Positions 1 through 8,300 are shown, counted from the first letter of the stretch. The stretch: DNA of 9,323 bases from Candidatus Dadabacteria bacterium (GCA_020054175.1 JAGVLR010000213.1:1-9323), one strand, 5' to 3'. Program-made: numbers and translations. Notes: generated by a model not told the origin, from the sequence alone.

Positions 1-72
1 CCGGTTTACTACGGGCCGTCTTATTACGGGCCTTCGAGCGGCTATCTGAATTTCGGCATCACATTCGACTAA
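1..72 (+). CDS. C-terminal end of a Tyr/Gly/Pro-rich protein (partial)
   Basis: An open frame enters from the left edge and runs for 23 codons to a TAA stop. The visible tail contains a near-repeat, YYGPSYYGPSSGY, and ends in LNFGITFD. Short Tyr/Gly/Pro repeats followed by a hydrophobic/aromatic-alternating terminus ending in an acidic residue are often seen in small exported, surface or outer-membrane-associated proteins of Gram-negative bacteria. That is only an impression from composition; no domain can be assigned from 23 residues. No U-rich terminator follows directly. A perfect hairpin at 166-190, about 90 bp downstream, could mark the transcript end. Confidence 0.6.
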   Translation, partial: PVYYGPSYYGPSSGYLNFGITFD

Positions 73-165
73 GTCCCTTGCATTTAAAATGCCAGGGCAT
101 GTCTTGGTCGCGATGCCTCCCCGTTTTTTGAATTCAAAGTCATACCAATTCTCCAACCTTCTTCA

Positions 166-190
166 GGGCATCCGCTGCGAGCGGATGCCC
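166..190 (+). other. Perfect 11-bp hairpin (possible terminator or leader structure)
   Basis: The arm GGGCATCCGCT (166-176) and its exact reverse complement AGCGGATGCCC (180-190) enclose a 3-nt loop, GCG, so a very stable hairpin is expected on either strand. There is no run of T after it on either strand, so it is not a canonical intrinsic terminator. It lies between the stop of the upstream partial gene and the HAD phosphatase start. The last bases of the right arm plus two more (GCCCGC, 187-192) could instead pair with GCGGGC at 214-219, giving two mutually exclusive folds. It could be a terminator without a U-tract, a REP-like palindrome or a leader element. Confidence 0.55.
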
Positions 191-240
191 GCTTGGATTG
201 CCCCTGCTTTCTGGCGGGCGATTCCCCGGGTAGTCTCATT

Positions 241-256
241 GGCACGGCATCGTGCC
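241..256 (+). other. Perfect 6-bp hairpin in the leader of the HAD gene
   Basis: GGCACG (241-246) and CGTGCC (251-256) pair perfectly around the loop GCAT. The sequence after it is short and T-containing (ctattttct), which gives a weak intrinsic-terminator look on the + strand. It ends 14 bp before the only Shine-Dalgarno-like AGAGG (271-275) of the phosphatase gene, so it could influence expression of that gene. A short GC-rich hairpin of this size can also occur by chance. Confidence 0.35.
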
Positions 257-291
257 GGCTATTTTCTAAAAGAGGTTCCGACAAACATCCG

Positions 292-948
292 ATGATAAGC
301 ACTGTTATATTCGATATGGACGGCGTCATGATAGACAGCGAGCCGCTCTGGGAAAAAACCGAAAGAATACTATTGGCGAGAAGAAATATAGACTACAGCC
401 CGGACTACAGGGACAAGATCGTGGGGCTGAATCAGCGCGATTCCGGGAGGCTCCTCGTCGATACGTTTAACCTCGATGAAACGGTCGATGAGATTATAAA
501 CGAGCGCATATCCATACTCACGTCGATATACGAAGAAGAGCTCGAAGTGATTCCTGCGCTGGCGCCTCTCCTGGAGCAGCTCGAAGACGAAGGCTACAGG
601 CTCGCCGTCGCGTCGAGCTCGCCTCTAAGGGTAGTGAATTTCGTCCTCGACATGTTTTCTCTCCACGATCATTTCCTGGCCGTCGTCTCCGGGGAATCGG
701 TGGGAAACGGAAAACCCCATCCCGACATCTACATACATACCGCGGAGAGGCTGGGCGCAACCCCGGCCGAATGCGTCGCCATAGAGGATTCGATAAACGG
801 ACTCAGATCCGCGAAGGGCGCCGGGATGTACTGCATAGCCATTCCGGACAAGAGGCTGACAGCAGAGCAGTTCAAGAGTGCGGACGTTATACTCGACAGC
901 CTGGAAGAGCTCACTCCTGAGACGATCAAATCGCTCGGGAAGACCTGA
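292..948 (+). CDS. HAD-superfamily phosphatase, beta-phosphoglucomutase/sugar-phosphatase subfamily
   Basis: A 218-residue cytosolic enzyme of usual length for HAD subfamily IA. Motif I is FDMDGVMIDSEPLW, with nucleophile Asp8 and acid/base Asp10. Motif II is VASSSP with Ser108, motif III is GNGKPHPDIY with Lys141, and motif IV is AIEDSINGLRSAKGAGM with the Mg2+ ligands Glu165/Asp166. The helical cap lies at about residues 15-85. The DGVxIDSEPLW signature is typical of proteins resembling E. coli HxpB/YniC (2-deoxyglucose-6-phosphate phosphatase) and of beta-phosphoglucomutases, so the expected reaction is Mg2+-dependent phosphate transfer or hydrolysis on a small sugar phosphate. The exact substrate cannot be read from sequence. 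An in-frame upstream ATG at 193 is rejected because its 33 extra residues match nothing and motif I should sit at the very N-terminus. The only SD-like sequence, AGAGG at 271-275, lies 16 nt upstream, which is long and suggests weak initiation. Its stop faces that of the aldo/keto reductase 6 bp away. Confidence 0.9.
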   Translation: MISTVIFDMDGVMIDSEPLWEKTERILLARRNIDYSPDYRDKIVGLNQRDSGRLLVDTFNLDETVDEIINERISILTSIYEEELEVIPALAPLLEQLEDEGYRLAVASSSPLRVVNFVLDMFSLHDHFLAVVSGESVGNGKPHPDIYIHTAERLGATPAECVAIEDSINGLRSAKGAGMYCIAIPDKRLTAEQFKSADVILDSLEELTPETIKSLGKT

Positions 949-954
949 CCAGTC

Positions 955-1950
955 TCACGCCGCCCTGTGCTTCGGGGGAGCCATGAACTCCGGCCCTACC
1001 GGGTCGGTCACAGCTTCTTCGACGATCCTGTCTATCGCGTCGAAGTCCTCTTTTTTGAGTGACCAGCCCATTATGCCGTCAACAGGATCGAGCTGCGACG
1101 GACGCCGCGCGCCCCATAGGGCGATGTGCGCCGGGGCCTTGTCCAGAACCCATCTGACGGCCAAGTGTATCACGCGCTTTCCAAAATGCTTCTGCGCGTA
1201 TTCGTCGAGGAGGCTGACGGCTTTGAGATACTGTTCGAACCTCGGCTCTCTGAATTTTGGGTCCGCCTTCCTGATGTCGTCGCCTTCGAACTTGGTGTCC
1301 GGCTTCATTCTTCCGCTTAGAAGCCCCCTGCATATCGCGCCGTAAAGAAGCATCGTGATCTTGTTATCGTCGCAGTATGGGAATATATACTCGTCTATTC
1401 CGCGCTCGAAGAGGTTGTACGGAGGCTGGGATGTATGGAGCGGGGCGTTCTTCCTGAAAATGTCCATCTGCTCCGTGGAATAGTTGCTCACACCTATCGC
1501 CTTAATGACACCCTTTTCAAAGAGCTCGTTCATCGTCTTCGCCGTCTCTTCTATCGGCGTATCGTAATCGGGCCAGTGTATCTGGTAGATGTCTATGTAA
1601 TCCGTCCGGAGGCGCACAAGCGAATCCTCGGCTTCTCTCATTATACGCTCACGGGTCGAATTCCTGTAAACCTTGCCGGAGGTCCAGTCGAGGCCGGCTT
1701 TCGTCGCGAGGATTATTTTCTCCCGGTTTCCGTACTCAGCCATGGCCTTTCCTACTATTTCCTCGGACAGCCCGGAACCGTAAATCGGCGCCGTGTCTAT
1801 GAGCGTGATCCCCCTTTCGAGCGCCGAGATTATGGTATCTATGGATTCCCTTTCCTCGCTCCCTCCCCAGAGCCAGCCGCCTATCGCCCAGCACCCGAGC
1901 CCTATTCTCGAAGATTCTATATTAGTGCCGCTTATCTTTGTATATTCCAT
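955..1950 (-). CDS. Aldo/keto reductase
   Basis: A 331-residue NAD(P)H-dependent oxidoreductase of the aldo/keto reductase superfamily, expected to fold as a cytosolic (beta/alpha)8 barrel that reduces aldehydes or ketones. The catalytic tetrad is intact: Asp52 and Tyr57 in LIDTAPIYGSGLSE, Lys84 in ILATKAGLDW, and His125 in DIYQIHWPDYD. Other family marks are GVSNYS (153-158), the PYN segment after the Gln at about 175-179, and a C-terminal cofactor-phosphate region, LWGARRPSQLD (279-288). The sequence resembles the IolS/YhdN/YajO-type general-stress reductases more than aldose reductases. The natural substrate is not predictable. The start is supported by AGGAGG (plus-strand 1958-1963) 7 nt before the ATG. 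The gene diverges from the metal-efflux cluster across a 170-bp intergenic region and converges on the phosphatase gene with no room for a separate terminator. Confidence 0.93.
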   Translation of the reverse strand: MEYTKISGTNIESSRIGLGCWAIGGWLWGGSEERESIDTIISALERGITLIDTAPIYGSGLSEEIVGKAMAEYGNREKIILATKAGLDWTSGKVYRNSTRERIMREAEDSLVRLRTDYIDIYQIHWPDYDTPIEETAKTMNELFEKGVIKAIGVSNYSTEQMDIFRKNAPLHTSQPPYNLFERGIDEYIFPYCDDNKITMLLYGAICRGLLSGRMKPDTKFEGDDIRKADPKFREPRFEQYLKAVSLLDEYAQKHFGKRVIHLAVRWVLDKAPAHIALWGARRPSQLDPVDGIMGWSLKKEDFDAIDRIVEEAVTDPVGPEFMAPPKHRAA

Positions 1951-2079
1951 TTCGTAGCCTCCTGGACGCAGTAATATATGGATTTAACTAGATTAACCGA
2001 CGCTTCCCGCCTTGTCCCACGCCTGCGGGGACGCGGCCAGACATTCGACACCTCTCTTCCGCCGCAGGTTTTCAAGACG

Positions 2080-2107
2080 TTGACTTCGGGCTTTTAAGTT
2101 GTATTTT
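2080..2107 (+). promoter_or_regulatory. Candidate sigma70-type promoter of the metal-efflux cluster
   Basis: TTGACT (2080-2085, 5 of 6 consensus bases) is followed after 16 bp by TATTTT (2102-2107, 4 of 6), in an AT-rich patch that stands out from its GC-rich surroundings. It lies directly before the first gene of the cluster on the + strand. The predicted transcription start, around 2113-2115, leaves a leader of only about 7 nt before the ATG at 2121, and no SD is visible there. Either that mRNA is nearly leaderless or the true promoter is elsewhere. No clear dyad matching a known metal regulator (CueR- or CusR-like) was found. Confidence 0.35.
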
Positions 2108-2120
2108 ATAAACAGAAGCG

Positions 2121-2516
2121 ATGAAGAGATACCTGAGCCTCTTTCTAATATTACTAGTCTTATTCTGCTACAGCGGATTCAGGCCGGATGCGTTCGCCAC
2201 GCCCGTAAAGGCTTCCGGGGATGCGCAGTCGAAACACCTTGGCTGCCACGGCATGGCCCAGGAATCCGAAGAAGGCGCGCCGGAAACGGAGTTGTCTCTT
2301 TTGCAGGAATCCCCCGAATCGGCGTCGTCCTGCTGTTTCGAGAGCCTGGTCAACGCTTCGCTCGACCAGAATCCGGCAGTAAGAACGCTCGTATGTACAA
2401 TACCGATACAGATGCTCGAGCACACGCCCGGACAAACTGTAAAGGTAAGAGACGTCGCCTCGAAGGAGCATTCGCCTCCCGGGCTCGAAATCTCTAATTC
2501 CTCACTTCTTCTATAG
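2121..2516 (+). CDS. Small exported Cys/His-containing protein, possible periplasmic metal-binding accessory
   Basis: A 131-residue protein whose N-terminus is a clear Sec signal: basic KR, a hydrophobic core from about residue 5 to 19, then DAFA with likely cleavage after Ala26. The mature part is short and probably flexible. It carries H39-x2-C42-H43-x-M45 (HLGCHGM), a Cys pair C71-C72 in SSCCFE, C92, and His101 and His117. A CHxM motif followed by a CC pair in a small exported protein next to copper or heavy-metal efflux genes is a recurring arrangement, so a role in periplasmic binding or sensing of soft metals is a fair inference. I recognise no named domain. There is no good SD before the ATG, but the signal peptide fixes this start and this frame; an overlapping frame beginning at 2099 has no such feature. 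The gene lies 123 bp upstream of the CusC-like gene. Confidence 0.65.
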   Translation: MKRYLSLFLILLVLFCYSGFRPDAFATPVKASGDAQSKHLGCHGMAQESEEGAPETELSLLQESPESASSCCFESLVNASLDQNPAVRTLVCTIPIQMLEHTPGQTVKVRDVASKEHSPPGLEISNSSLLL

Positions 2517-2639
2517 TCCCATCCTGAAAACCGGGGACCGTTCCGCATCCATTGCGGCAACGGGAACCTCCGCCTTTTCGAATCTTTAAAGCCAGTAATT
2601 TACAGACAGTTAATAAGCCTCTAACAGGGAGGTAAGAAC

Positions 2640-3923
2640 ATGAAGAATATATTATGCGTCCTCGCGGTTATATTGGGATGTGCGGGCGCCGCCTATGCGG
2701 GCGACGTAGTTACGCTCGACTCCCTCGTCGTGGAAGCAATCGACAACAATCCTGAGCTGAGGGCGGCCCGGGCGAGGTGGGAAGCGTCGCAGAAGCGTCC
2801 GAAGCAGGAGGGCACTCTGCCCGATCCGATGATAGGCGTCGATTGGCAGAACGTCACCTTCGACAGCATCACCCTCGAAGAAGACCCGAACAGCATGCTG
2901 AGATTTTCGGTCTCCCAGGAGATACCGTTCCCGGGAAAGCTCTCGCTGAAGGAGAAGATAGCCTCTATAGACGCCGACGCGGAAGGGGAATCCTATAAGG
3001 CGAGCGAGAGGAAGGTTGCGGCTGATCTAAAGTCCGCCTATTACGACTGGCAGCTCACCCTGAAGGCTATAGAGATCACGCAAAAGAATAAGTCGCTCCT
3101 CGAAAAATTTACCGAAATTGCGAAGATCAGGTACGAGGTCGGAAAGGCCGCACAGCAGGATATGATCACTGCCGGCGTAGAGACGTCAAAATTCCTCGAG
3201 CAGATAGAGGTGCTCGATCTGAGAAGAGAGATAATCGAGGCCAGGATAAATTCCATCCTGGGCCGCTCGACCGACGCGCCGCTCGGGAAACCGGAGGAGC
3301 CTGTAAAGGTTCCCCTTCCCTTCTCGCCCGAGGAAGCCGGCGTTCTGGCCGAGAAGAACTCCCCCGCCCTTGCCGTGAAAGAGAGCATGGTGACATCGGG
3401 ACAGGAATCGCTCGCACTCGCCAGAAAAGAGCTTTACCCGGACTTCGTCGTCGGTCTCTCGCCGGGGGTTATGGGAGGAATGGACGGGAAAGGGATGGAC
3501 GGCGTGTGGGAGGTGTCGCTCGGGCTCAAGGTTCCGCTCTACTTCTGGCGGAAGCAGAGCCTCGGCGTAGAGGAGGCGGCGCTTAATCTCAAGGGCGCGG
3601 AGGAGGAATACAGAAACACGAACCGGGAAGTCCAGTTCTCCGTAAAGGAAAGTTACCTCAGCGCGAGGACTTCCGAAAAGCTCATGGATCTTTACGAGAA
3701 GGGAATAATTCCCCAATCGCGGCTCGCGCTCGAATCGGCGATCTCCGCTTACCAGACGGGCTCGGTCGATTTCTCGGCGCTTCTCGACAGCCTGATGACT
3801 GTATTCAGCTTCGAGCTCGAATACGAAAGGAACCTCGCTGAATACCTGAAGGCGCTGGCAAGGATAGAGGAATACACGGGAGTTGAGATCGCGGCAGTGG
3901 CCGCCGGAGGAGAAGAGAGATGA
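2640..3923 (+). CDS. CusC-like outer-membrane efflux channel (TolC family)
   Basis: A 427-residue outer-membrane factor that should trimerise into the beta-barrel and periplasmic alpha-tunnel through which the CusBA-type pump discharges metal. It shows the two-fold repeat of outer-membrane efflux proteins. Repeat one, at about residues 25-215, has VTLDSLVVEAIDNNPELRAAR at its start and SQEIPFPGKL (92-101), a motif common in heavy-metal-type channels. Repeat two is at about 225-415. Long Glu/Lys/Ala-rich helices fill the rest. The signal peptide runs over residues 1-20 with an AYA-G cleavage site. A Cys at residue 14 in ILGC is a poor lipobox, so acylation as in E. coli CusC is possible but less likely. 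The SD GGGAGG (2627-2632) lies 7 nt before the ATG. Its stop overlaps the adaptor start (ATGA), indicating translational coupling. Assignment to copper/silver rests on its partners, since the channel itself does not show specificity. Confidence 0.9.
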   Translation: MKNILCVLAVILGCAGAAYAGDVVTLDSLVVEAIDNNPELRAARARWEASQKRPKQEGTLPDPMIGVDWQNVTFDSITLEEDPNSMLRFSVSQEIPFPGKLSLKEKIASIDADAEGESYKASERKVAADLKSAYYDWQLTLKAIEITQKNKSLLEKFTEIAKIRYEVGKAAQQDMITAGVETSKFLEQIEVLDLRREIIEARINSILGRSTDAPLGKPEEPVKVPLPFSPEEAGVLAEKNSPALAVKESMVTSGQESLALARKELYPDFVVGLSPGVMGGMDGKGMDGVWEVSLGLKVPLYFWRKQSLGVEEAALNLKGAEEEYRNTNREVQFSVKESYLSARTSEKLMDLYEKGIIPQSRLALESAISAYQTGSVDFSALLDSLMTVFSFELEYERNLAEYLKALARIEEYTGVEIAAVAAGGEER

Positions 3924-5329
3924 AAAAACGAAGCAGCGTAACCCTGATTGCAGTCCTGATTATCCTCGCGGTAATAGGCTACGGATTATACCGATACGGA
4001 CATGCCGTCCCCGGGCTAAGGGAAATTCCATTCTTTCAAAAGAGCCACGAGCACACATTGAAGCCCGTGCTGACTGCCGAGGGAGAAATAGATTACTGGA
4101 CCTGCCCTATGCATCCCTCCGTGAAGATGAAAGACCCCGGCACGTGCCCGATATGCGGAATGGAGCTTACACCGGTGATGAAAGATACCGGCCACGCGCC
4201 GCACGACGCGCCTCACGAAATGGAGATGCCGCAAGGTGAAGGCCATAGCGGGCACATGATGGAGCCGCAGCCGCCCCCGGCCGAAAGCGGCGGCAAGCCC
4301 AAGACGGAATTCACTGTCAGCCCCGAAAGGCAGCAGCTCATAGGGGTGAAGACCGTGCCCGTTACGATGCGTTCTCTCGACCGGACGGTAAGAACGGTCG
4401 GCATAGTCGTGCTCGATGAAACAAAAGTCGAGCGCGTGCACACGAGGTTCAGCGGCTGGGTCGACAAGCTCTACGTCAATTACACGTTCGAGCACGTCCA
4501 CAAGGGCCAGCCGCTCTTTTCCATTTACAGCCCCGAGCTCGTCGCGACGCAGGAAGAGTATTTGATCGCGCTCCGCTCGAAGAAGGCGCTTTCGGGGAGC
4601 GGATACCCCGAAATATCCAGCAGCTCCGGCGCGCTCCTCCAGGCTGCGGAAAGAAGGCTCAGGCTGTGGGACATTTCGCAGGGACAGATAGACGAGCTCG
4701 CGAAGACGGGAAAGGTGAGAGACAGTCTCGTCATATATTCGCCCGTCTCGGGCCACGTCCTTGAAAAGAACGTCTTCCCCAACACGTACGTCGAGCCCGG
4801 CACGGTTCTTTACACGATCGCGGACCATTCGAACGTCTGGGTCGAAGCGGACATATACGAGAACGAGATTCCCCTCGTTAAGGTCGGCGACGAGGCGACA
4901 ATGACGCTCGCCTCCCTCCCCGGCCGGGAGTTCGAAGGGAAGGTGACGTTCATATCCCCCCACCTCGATATGAAGACGCGGACGGCCAAGGCGCGCCTTG
5001 AATTCCCTAACCCTGACCTCACCCTCCTCCCCGAGATGTATGCCGATGTCGTCATAGATGTTCCCGTCGGTGAAAGGCTGGCCGTGCCTGACTCGGCCGT
5101 TCTCAGAACCGGAACGAGCGACATCGTCTTCGTCAGCAAGAGCGGCGGCAGGATGGAGGTAAGAGGCGTGAATCTCGGCGCGAAGGCGGGCGGATACTAC
5201 GAAGTCCTGGGCGGCCTTTTCGAAGGCGAGCTCGTCGTCAGCGGCGCGCGGTTTCTCATAGACTCCGAGAGCAGGATACAGAACGCAGTGGCGTCGTGGC
5301 AGGATGCGGGCGAGGGACACATTCACTAA
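3920..5329 (+). CDS. cusB: CusB-like periplasmic adaptor with heavy-metal-binding domain
   Basis: A 469-residue RND periplasmic adaptor (membrane fusion protein) that should link the CusA-like pump to the CusC-like channel. One N-terminal membrane anchor lies at about residues 7-22. A heavy-metal-binding domain at 59-87 reads YWTCPMHPSVKM...GTCPICGMEL, with Cys62, Met64, His65, Cys76, Cys79 and Met81 as likely soft-metal ligands. A His/Met-rich linker (91-115, including HSGHMMEP) follows. The adaptor body comes next: the first lipoyl half with VHTRFSGWVDKLYVNYTFEHVHKGQPLF (173-200), a helical hairpin at about 205-262, the second lipoyl half with SPVSGHVLEKNV (274-285), then beta-barrel and membrane-proximal domains to about 450. 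The C-terminus ends in GHIH. It is longer than the 407-residue E. coli CusB because of the metal-binding domain and linker. AGGAG (3908-3912) 7 nt upstream and the ATGA overlap support this start. The domain may receive Cu(I)/Ag(I) and pass it to the pump, since no CusF gene is visible. Confidence 0.93.
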   Translation: MKKRSSVTLIAVLIILAVIGYGLYRYGHAVPGLREIPFFQKSHEHTLKPVLTAEGEIDYWTCPMHPSVKMKDPGTCPICGMELTPVMKDTGHAPHDAPHEMEMPQGEGHSGHMMEPQPPPAESGGKPKTEFTVSPERQQLIGVKTVPVTMRSLDRTVRTVGIVVLDETKVERVHTRFSGWVDKLYVNYTFEHVHKGQPLFSIYSPELVATQEEYLIALRSKKALSGSGYPEISSSSGALLQAAERRLRLWDISQGQIDELAKTGKVRDSLVIYSPVSGHVLEKNVFPNTYVEPGTVLYTIADHSNVWVEADIYENEIPLVKVGDEATMTLASLPGREFEGKVTFISPHLDMKTRTAKARLEFPNPDLTLLPEMYADVVIDVPVGERLAVPDSAVLRTGTSDIVFVSKSGGRMEVRGVNLGAKAGGYYEVLGGLFEGELVVSGARFLIDSESRIQNAVASWQDAGEGHIH

Positions 5330-5356
5330 GAAGCGGGCACCGGAACGGAGACTCGA

Positions 5357-8300
5357 ATGATAGATAAGATTATAGAATACTCGGCGAAAAACAGGTTCAT
5401 CACGATTACGATCGTCGCCTTCATGGCCGTCTGGGGTTACTGGGCGATGAAGAAAACGCCGCTCGACGCCATACCCGACCTCTCCGACGTGCAGGTCATC
5501 GTCTACACCGACTGGGACGGGCGAAGCCCGGACATCATCGAGGACCAGATAACGTACCCCATAGTAACGAGCATGATTGCAGCGCCCGGCGTGAGCGCCG
5601 TGAGGGGACAGTCGATGTTCGGGACGTCTCTCGTTTACATCATCTTCGAGGACGGAACGGATATATACTGGGCGCGAAGCAGGGTGCTCGAATACCTGAA
5701 CGAAGTCGCCGGGAAGCTCCCCGAGGGCGTGACTCCGACGCTTGGGCCCGACGCGACGGGCGTGGGCTGGGTCTTCCAGTACGCGCTCACCGACGAATCC
5801 GGAGCGAGAGACCTGTCGGAGCTGCGGACGCTCCAGGACTGGTATTTAAGGTACTGGCTCGAATCCGTTCCCGGCGTTGCCGAGGTCGCGAGCGTCGGCG
5901 GGTTCGTGAAGCAATACCAGATAGAGATAGACCCGAACAAGCTCCTGGCGTACGACATACCGATAAACGAAGTCATAGAGGCCGTGAGAAAGAGCAACAA
6001 CGACGTCGGCGGAAGGGTCGTGGAGCTTGCCTCGACGGAGTACTTCGTCAGGGGACGGGGATACATTGAATCGACGGAGGATATTGAAAACATAGCCATC
6101 GGCACTAACGGCAACGGGACACCTGTCCTCGTGAGAGACGTCGCCTCCGTTCACCTCGGCCCCGACATGAGAAGGGGCGCCGCCGAGCTCGACGGAAAGG
6201 GAGAGACCGTCGGCGGTATTGTCGTCATGCGCTACGGCGAGAACGCGCTCGACGTCATAGAGAGGGTGAAGCAGAAGATAGAGGATGTGAAGCCGTCGCT
6301 ACCCGAGGGAGTCGAAATCGTAACGACATACGACAGATCGAATCTTATCGAGAGGGCGATAGAAACCCTGCGCGGGACGCTCTTCGAGGAAATGATAATC
6401 GTGAGCCTCGTCATCATCGTTTTCCTCCTTCACTGGAGGAGTGCCGTCATCCCGATAATCTCGATACCCGTGGGCGTTTTAATGGCTTTTATTCCGATGT
6501 ACTACATGGGGCTCAACGCCAACATCATGTCGCTCGGCGGAATCGCTATAGCTATAGGGGAAATGGTCGACGCTTCGATCGTGCTCATAGAAAACGTCCA
6601 CAAGAAGCTCGAAAGGTGGCAGGAGGAAGGCGAGAGAGGCGACAGGTTCCAGGCTGTCATGGAAGGGATGAAGGAAGTCGGCAGGCCCGTCTTCTTTTCG
6701 CTTCTCATAATCACCGTATCGTTCCTTCCCGTATTCACGCTCGAATACCAGGAGGGAAGGCTCTTCAAGCCGCTCGCCTTCACGAAGACCTTTATCATGT
6801 TCTTCTCGTCCCTCCTTGCGATAACGATAACCCCGGCTCTCATAGCGCTCCTCGTTACGGGCAGGATAAAGCCCGAGGAAACAAACCCCATAAGCAGGTT
6901 CTTCATAAGGCTCTACAACCCGGTCGTGAGATTCGTCCTCCGCTACAAGCCGACGGTGCTCATAACGTCGATAGTCCTCTTCCTGCTGACGATCGTGCCG
7001 TTTTTAAAGCTCGGCTCGGAGTTCATGCCGCCCCTTAACGAAGGGACGATACTTTACATGCCGACCGCGGTGCCGGGGATGTCGATAACCGAGGCGTCGC
7101 GCGTGCTCCAGCTCCAGGACAGGATGCTGATGCAGTTCCCCGAGGTCGAAAGGGTCTTCGGGAAGATCGGCCGCTCGGAATCCCCGACCGACCCCGCGCC
7201 GCTCAGCATGGTGGAGACTGTCGTCACGTTAAAGCCCGAATCCGAATGGCGGGACGGCATGACGTGGGACAAGCTGATCGCCGAGATGAACGATGCGGTG
7301 AAGTTCCCCGGCATGGCGAACATATTCTGGATGCCGATTCAGACGAGAACAGAGATGCTCACCTCCGGCTTCAGAAGCAATCTCGGGATAAAAGTATTCG
7401 GGCCGGATCTTAAAACGATAGAGAGAATCGGCATAGATATAGAAAACGCCCTCTCCGGAACCCTTGGGACGAGGAGCGTCTTCGCCGAAAGGATCACGGG
7501 CGGGTACTTCCTCGACTTCGACATAAGCCGTGAGAAGGCGGCGCGGTACGGGCTCACCGTCGGCGACGTCGGAGAGGTTATAGAAACGGCCATAGGCGGG
7601 AAGAACATATCGCAGACGGTCGAGGGGCAGGAGAGATACCCCGTTAACGTCAGGTACCAGAGGGACTTCAGAACGGACCCCGAAAAACTGGAAAGGGTTT
7701 TGGTAGGCACACCCTCAGGGGCGCAGGTGCCTGTGACGCTCCTTGCTGATATAAACTTCAGTACCGGCCCTTCCGAGATAAGGAACGAGGACGGGCAGAA
7801 AGTCGGCTATGTATTCATCGACGTCGAGGGAAAGGACTACGAGGGCTACGTGAATAATGCCAAGGAAATTATCCGGGAAAAGGTCCAGCTCCCGGCGGGT
7901 TACTATCTCGAATGGGCGGGGCAGTACGAATATCTCCAGCGCGTGAAGGAGAGGCTGTCCTACATTCTGCCGCTCACGATCTTCATAATATTCCTTCTCC
8001 TTTATATGAATTTCAGCTCGGTGACGGAATCGCTCATCGTCCTCTTCACTGTCCCCTTCTCCCTCATCGGAAGCGTGTGGATACTGTATCTTCTCGGATA
8101 TAACATGAGCATCGCCGTGTGGGTCGGAATAATCGCGCTCGCCGGCCTCGCCGCCGGCACAGGCATAGTCATGATAATGTATCTCGACGAGGCCTACGAA
8201 AGAAGGGTCAGAAACGGCCGGATGAAAACAGAGGAAGACCTCGACGACGCGATAATGGAGGGCGCCGTCCAGAGGGTGAGGCCCAAGATGATGACGGTCG

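Noticed and set aside
193..291. Upstream in-frame ATG that would add 33 residues to the HAD phosphatase
   Set aside because: The extra residues are Cys/Arg/Ser-rich with no family match. HAD motif I should be at the extreme N-terminus, as it is when starting at 292.
1435..1974. A 179-codon + strand frame opposite the aldo/keto reductase
   Set aside because: It lies antisense to a gene with an intact catalytic tetrad and shows no protein features of its own.
1973..1978. TATATT on the - strand as a -10 box for the aldo/keto reductase gene
   Set aside because: No acceptable -35 lies 16-18 bp upstream, and the implied transcript start would fall almost in the SD.
2099..2497. A 132-codon frame overlapping the small exported protein in another frame
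   Set aside because: No signal peptide or domain. The frame from 2121 has a clear signal peptide and patterned Cys/His residues.
2517..2639. Possible internal promoter or CusR-type box before the CusC-like gene
   Set aside because: TTTACA (2599-2604) has no good -10 partner and no inverted repeat resembling a CusR/CopR site was found, so read-through from upstream is the simpler view.
4016..5326. A 436-codon open frame on the - strand opposite the adaptor gene
   Set aside because: It mirrors the codon bias of the CusB-like gene, has no recognisable domain and an Arg/His/Leu-rich shadow composition. The + strand frame has clear domains.
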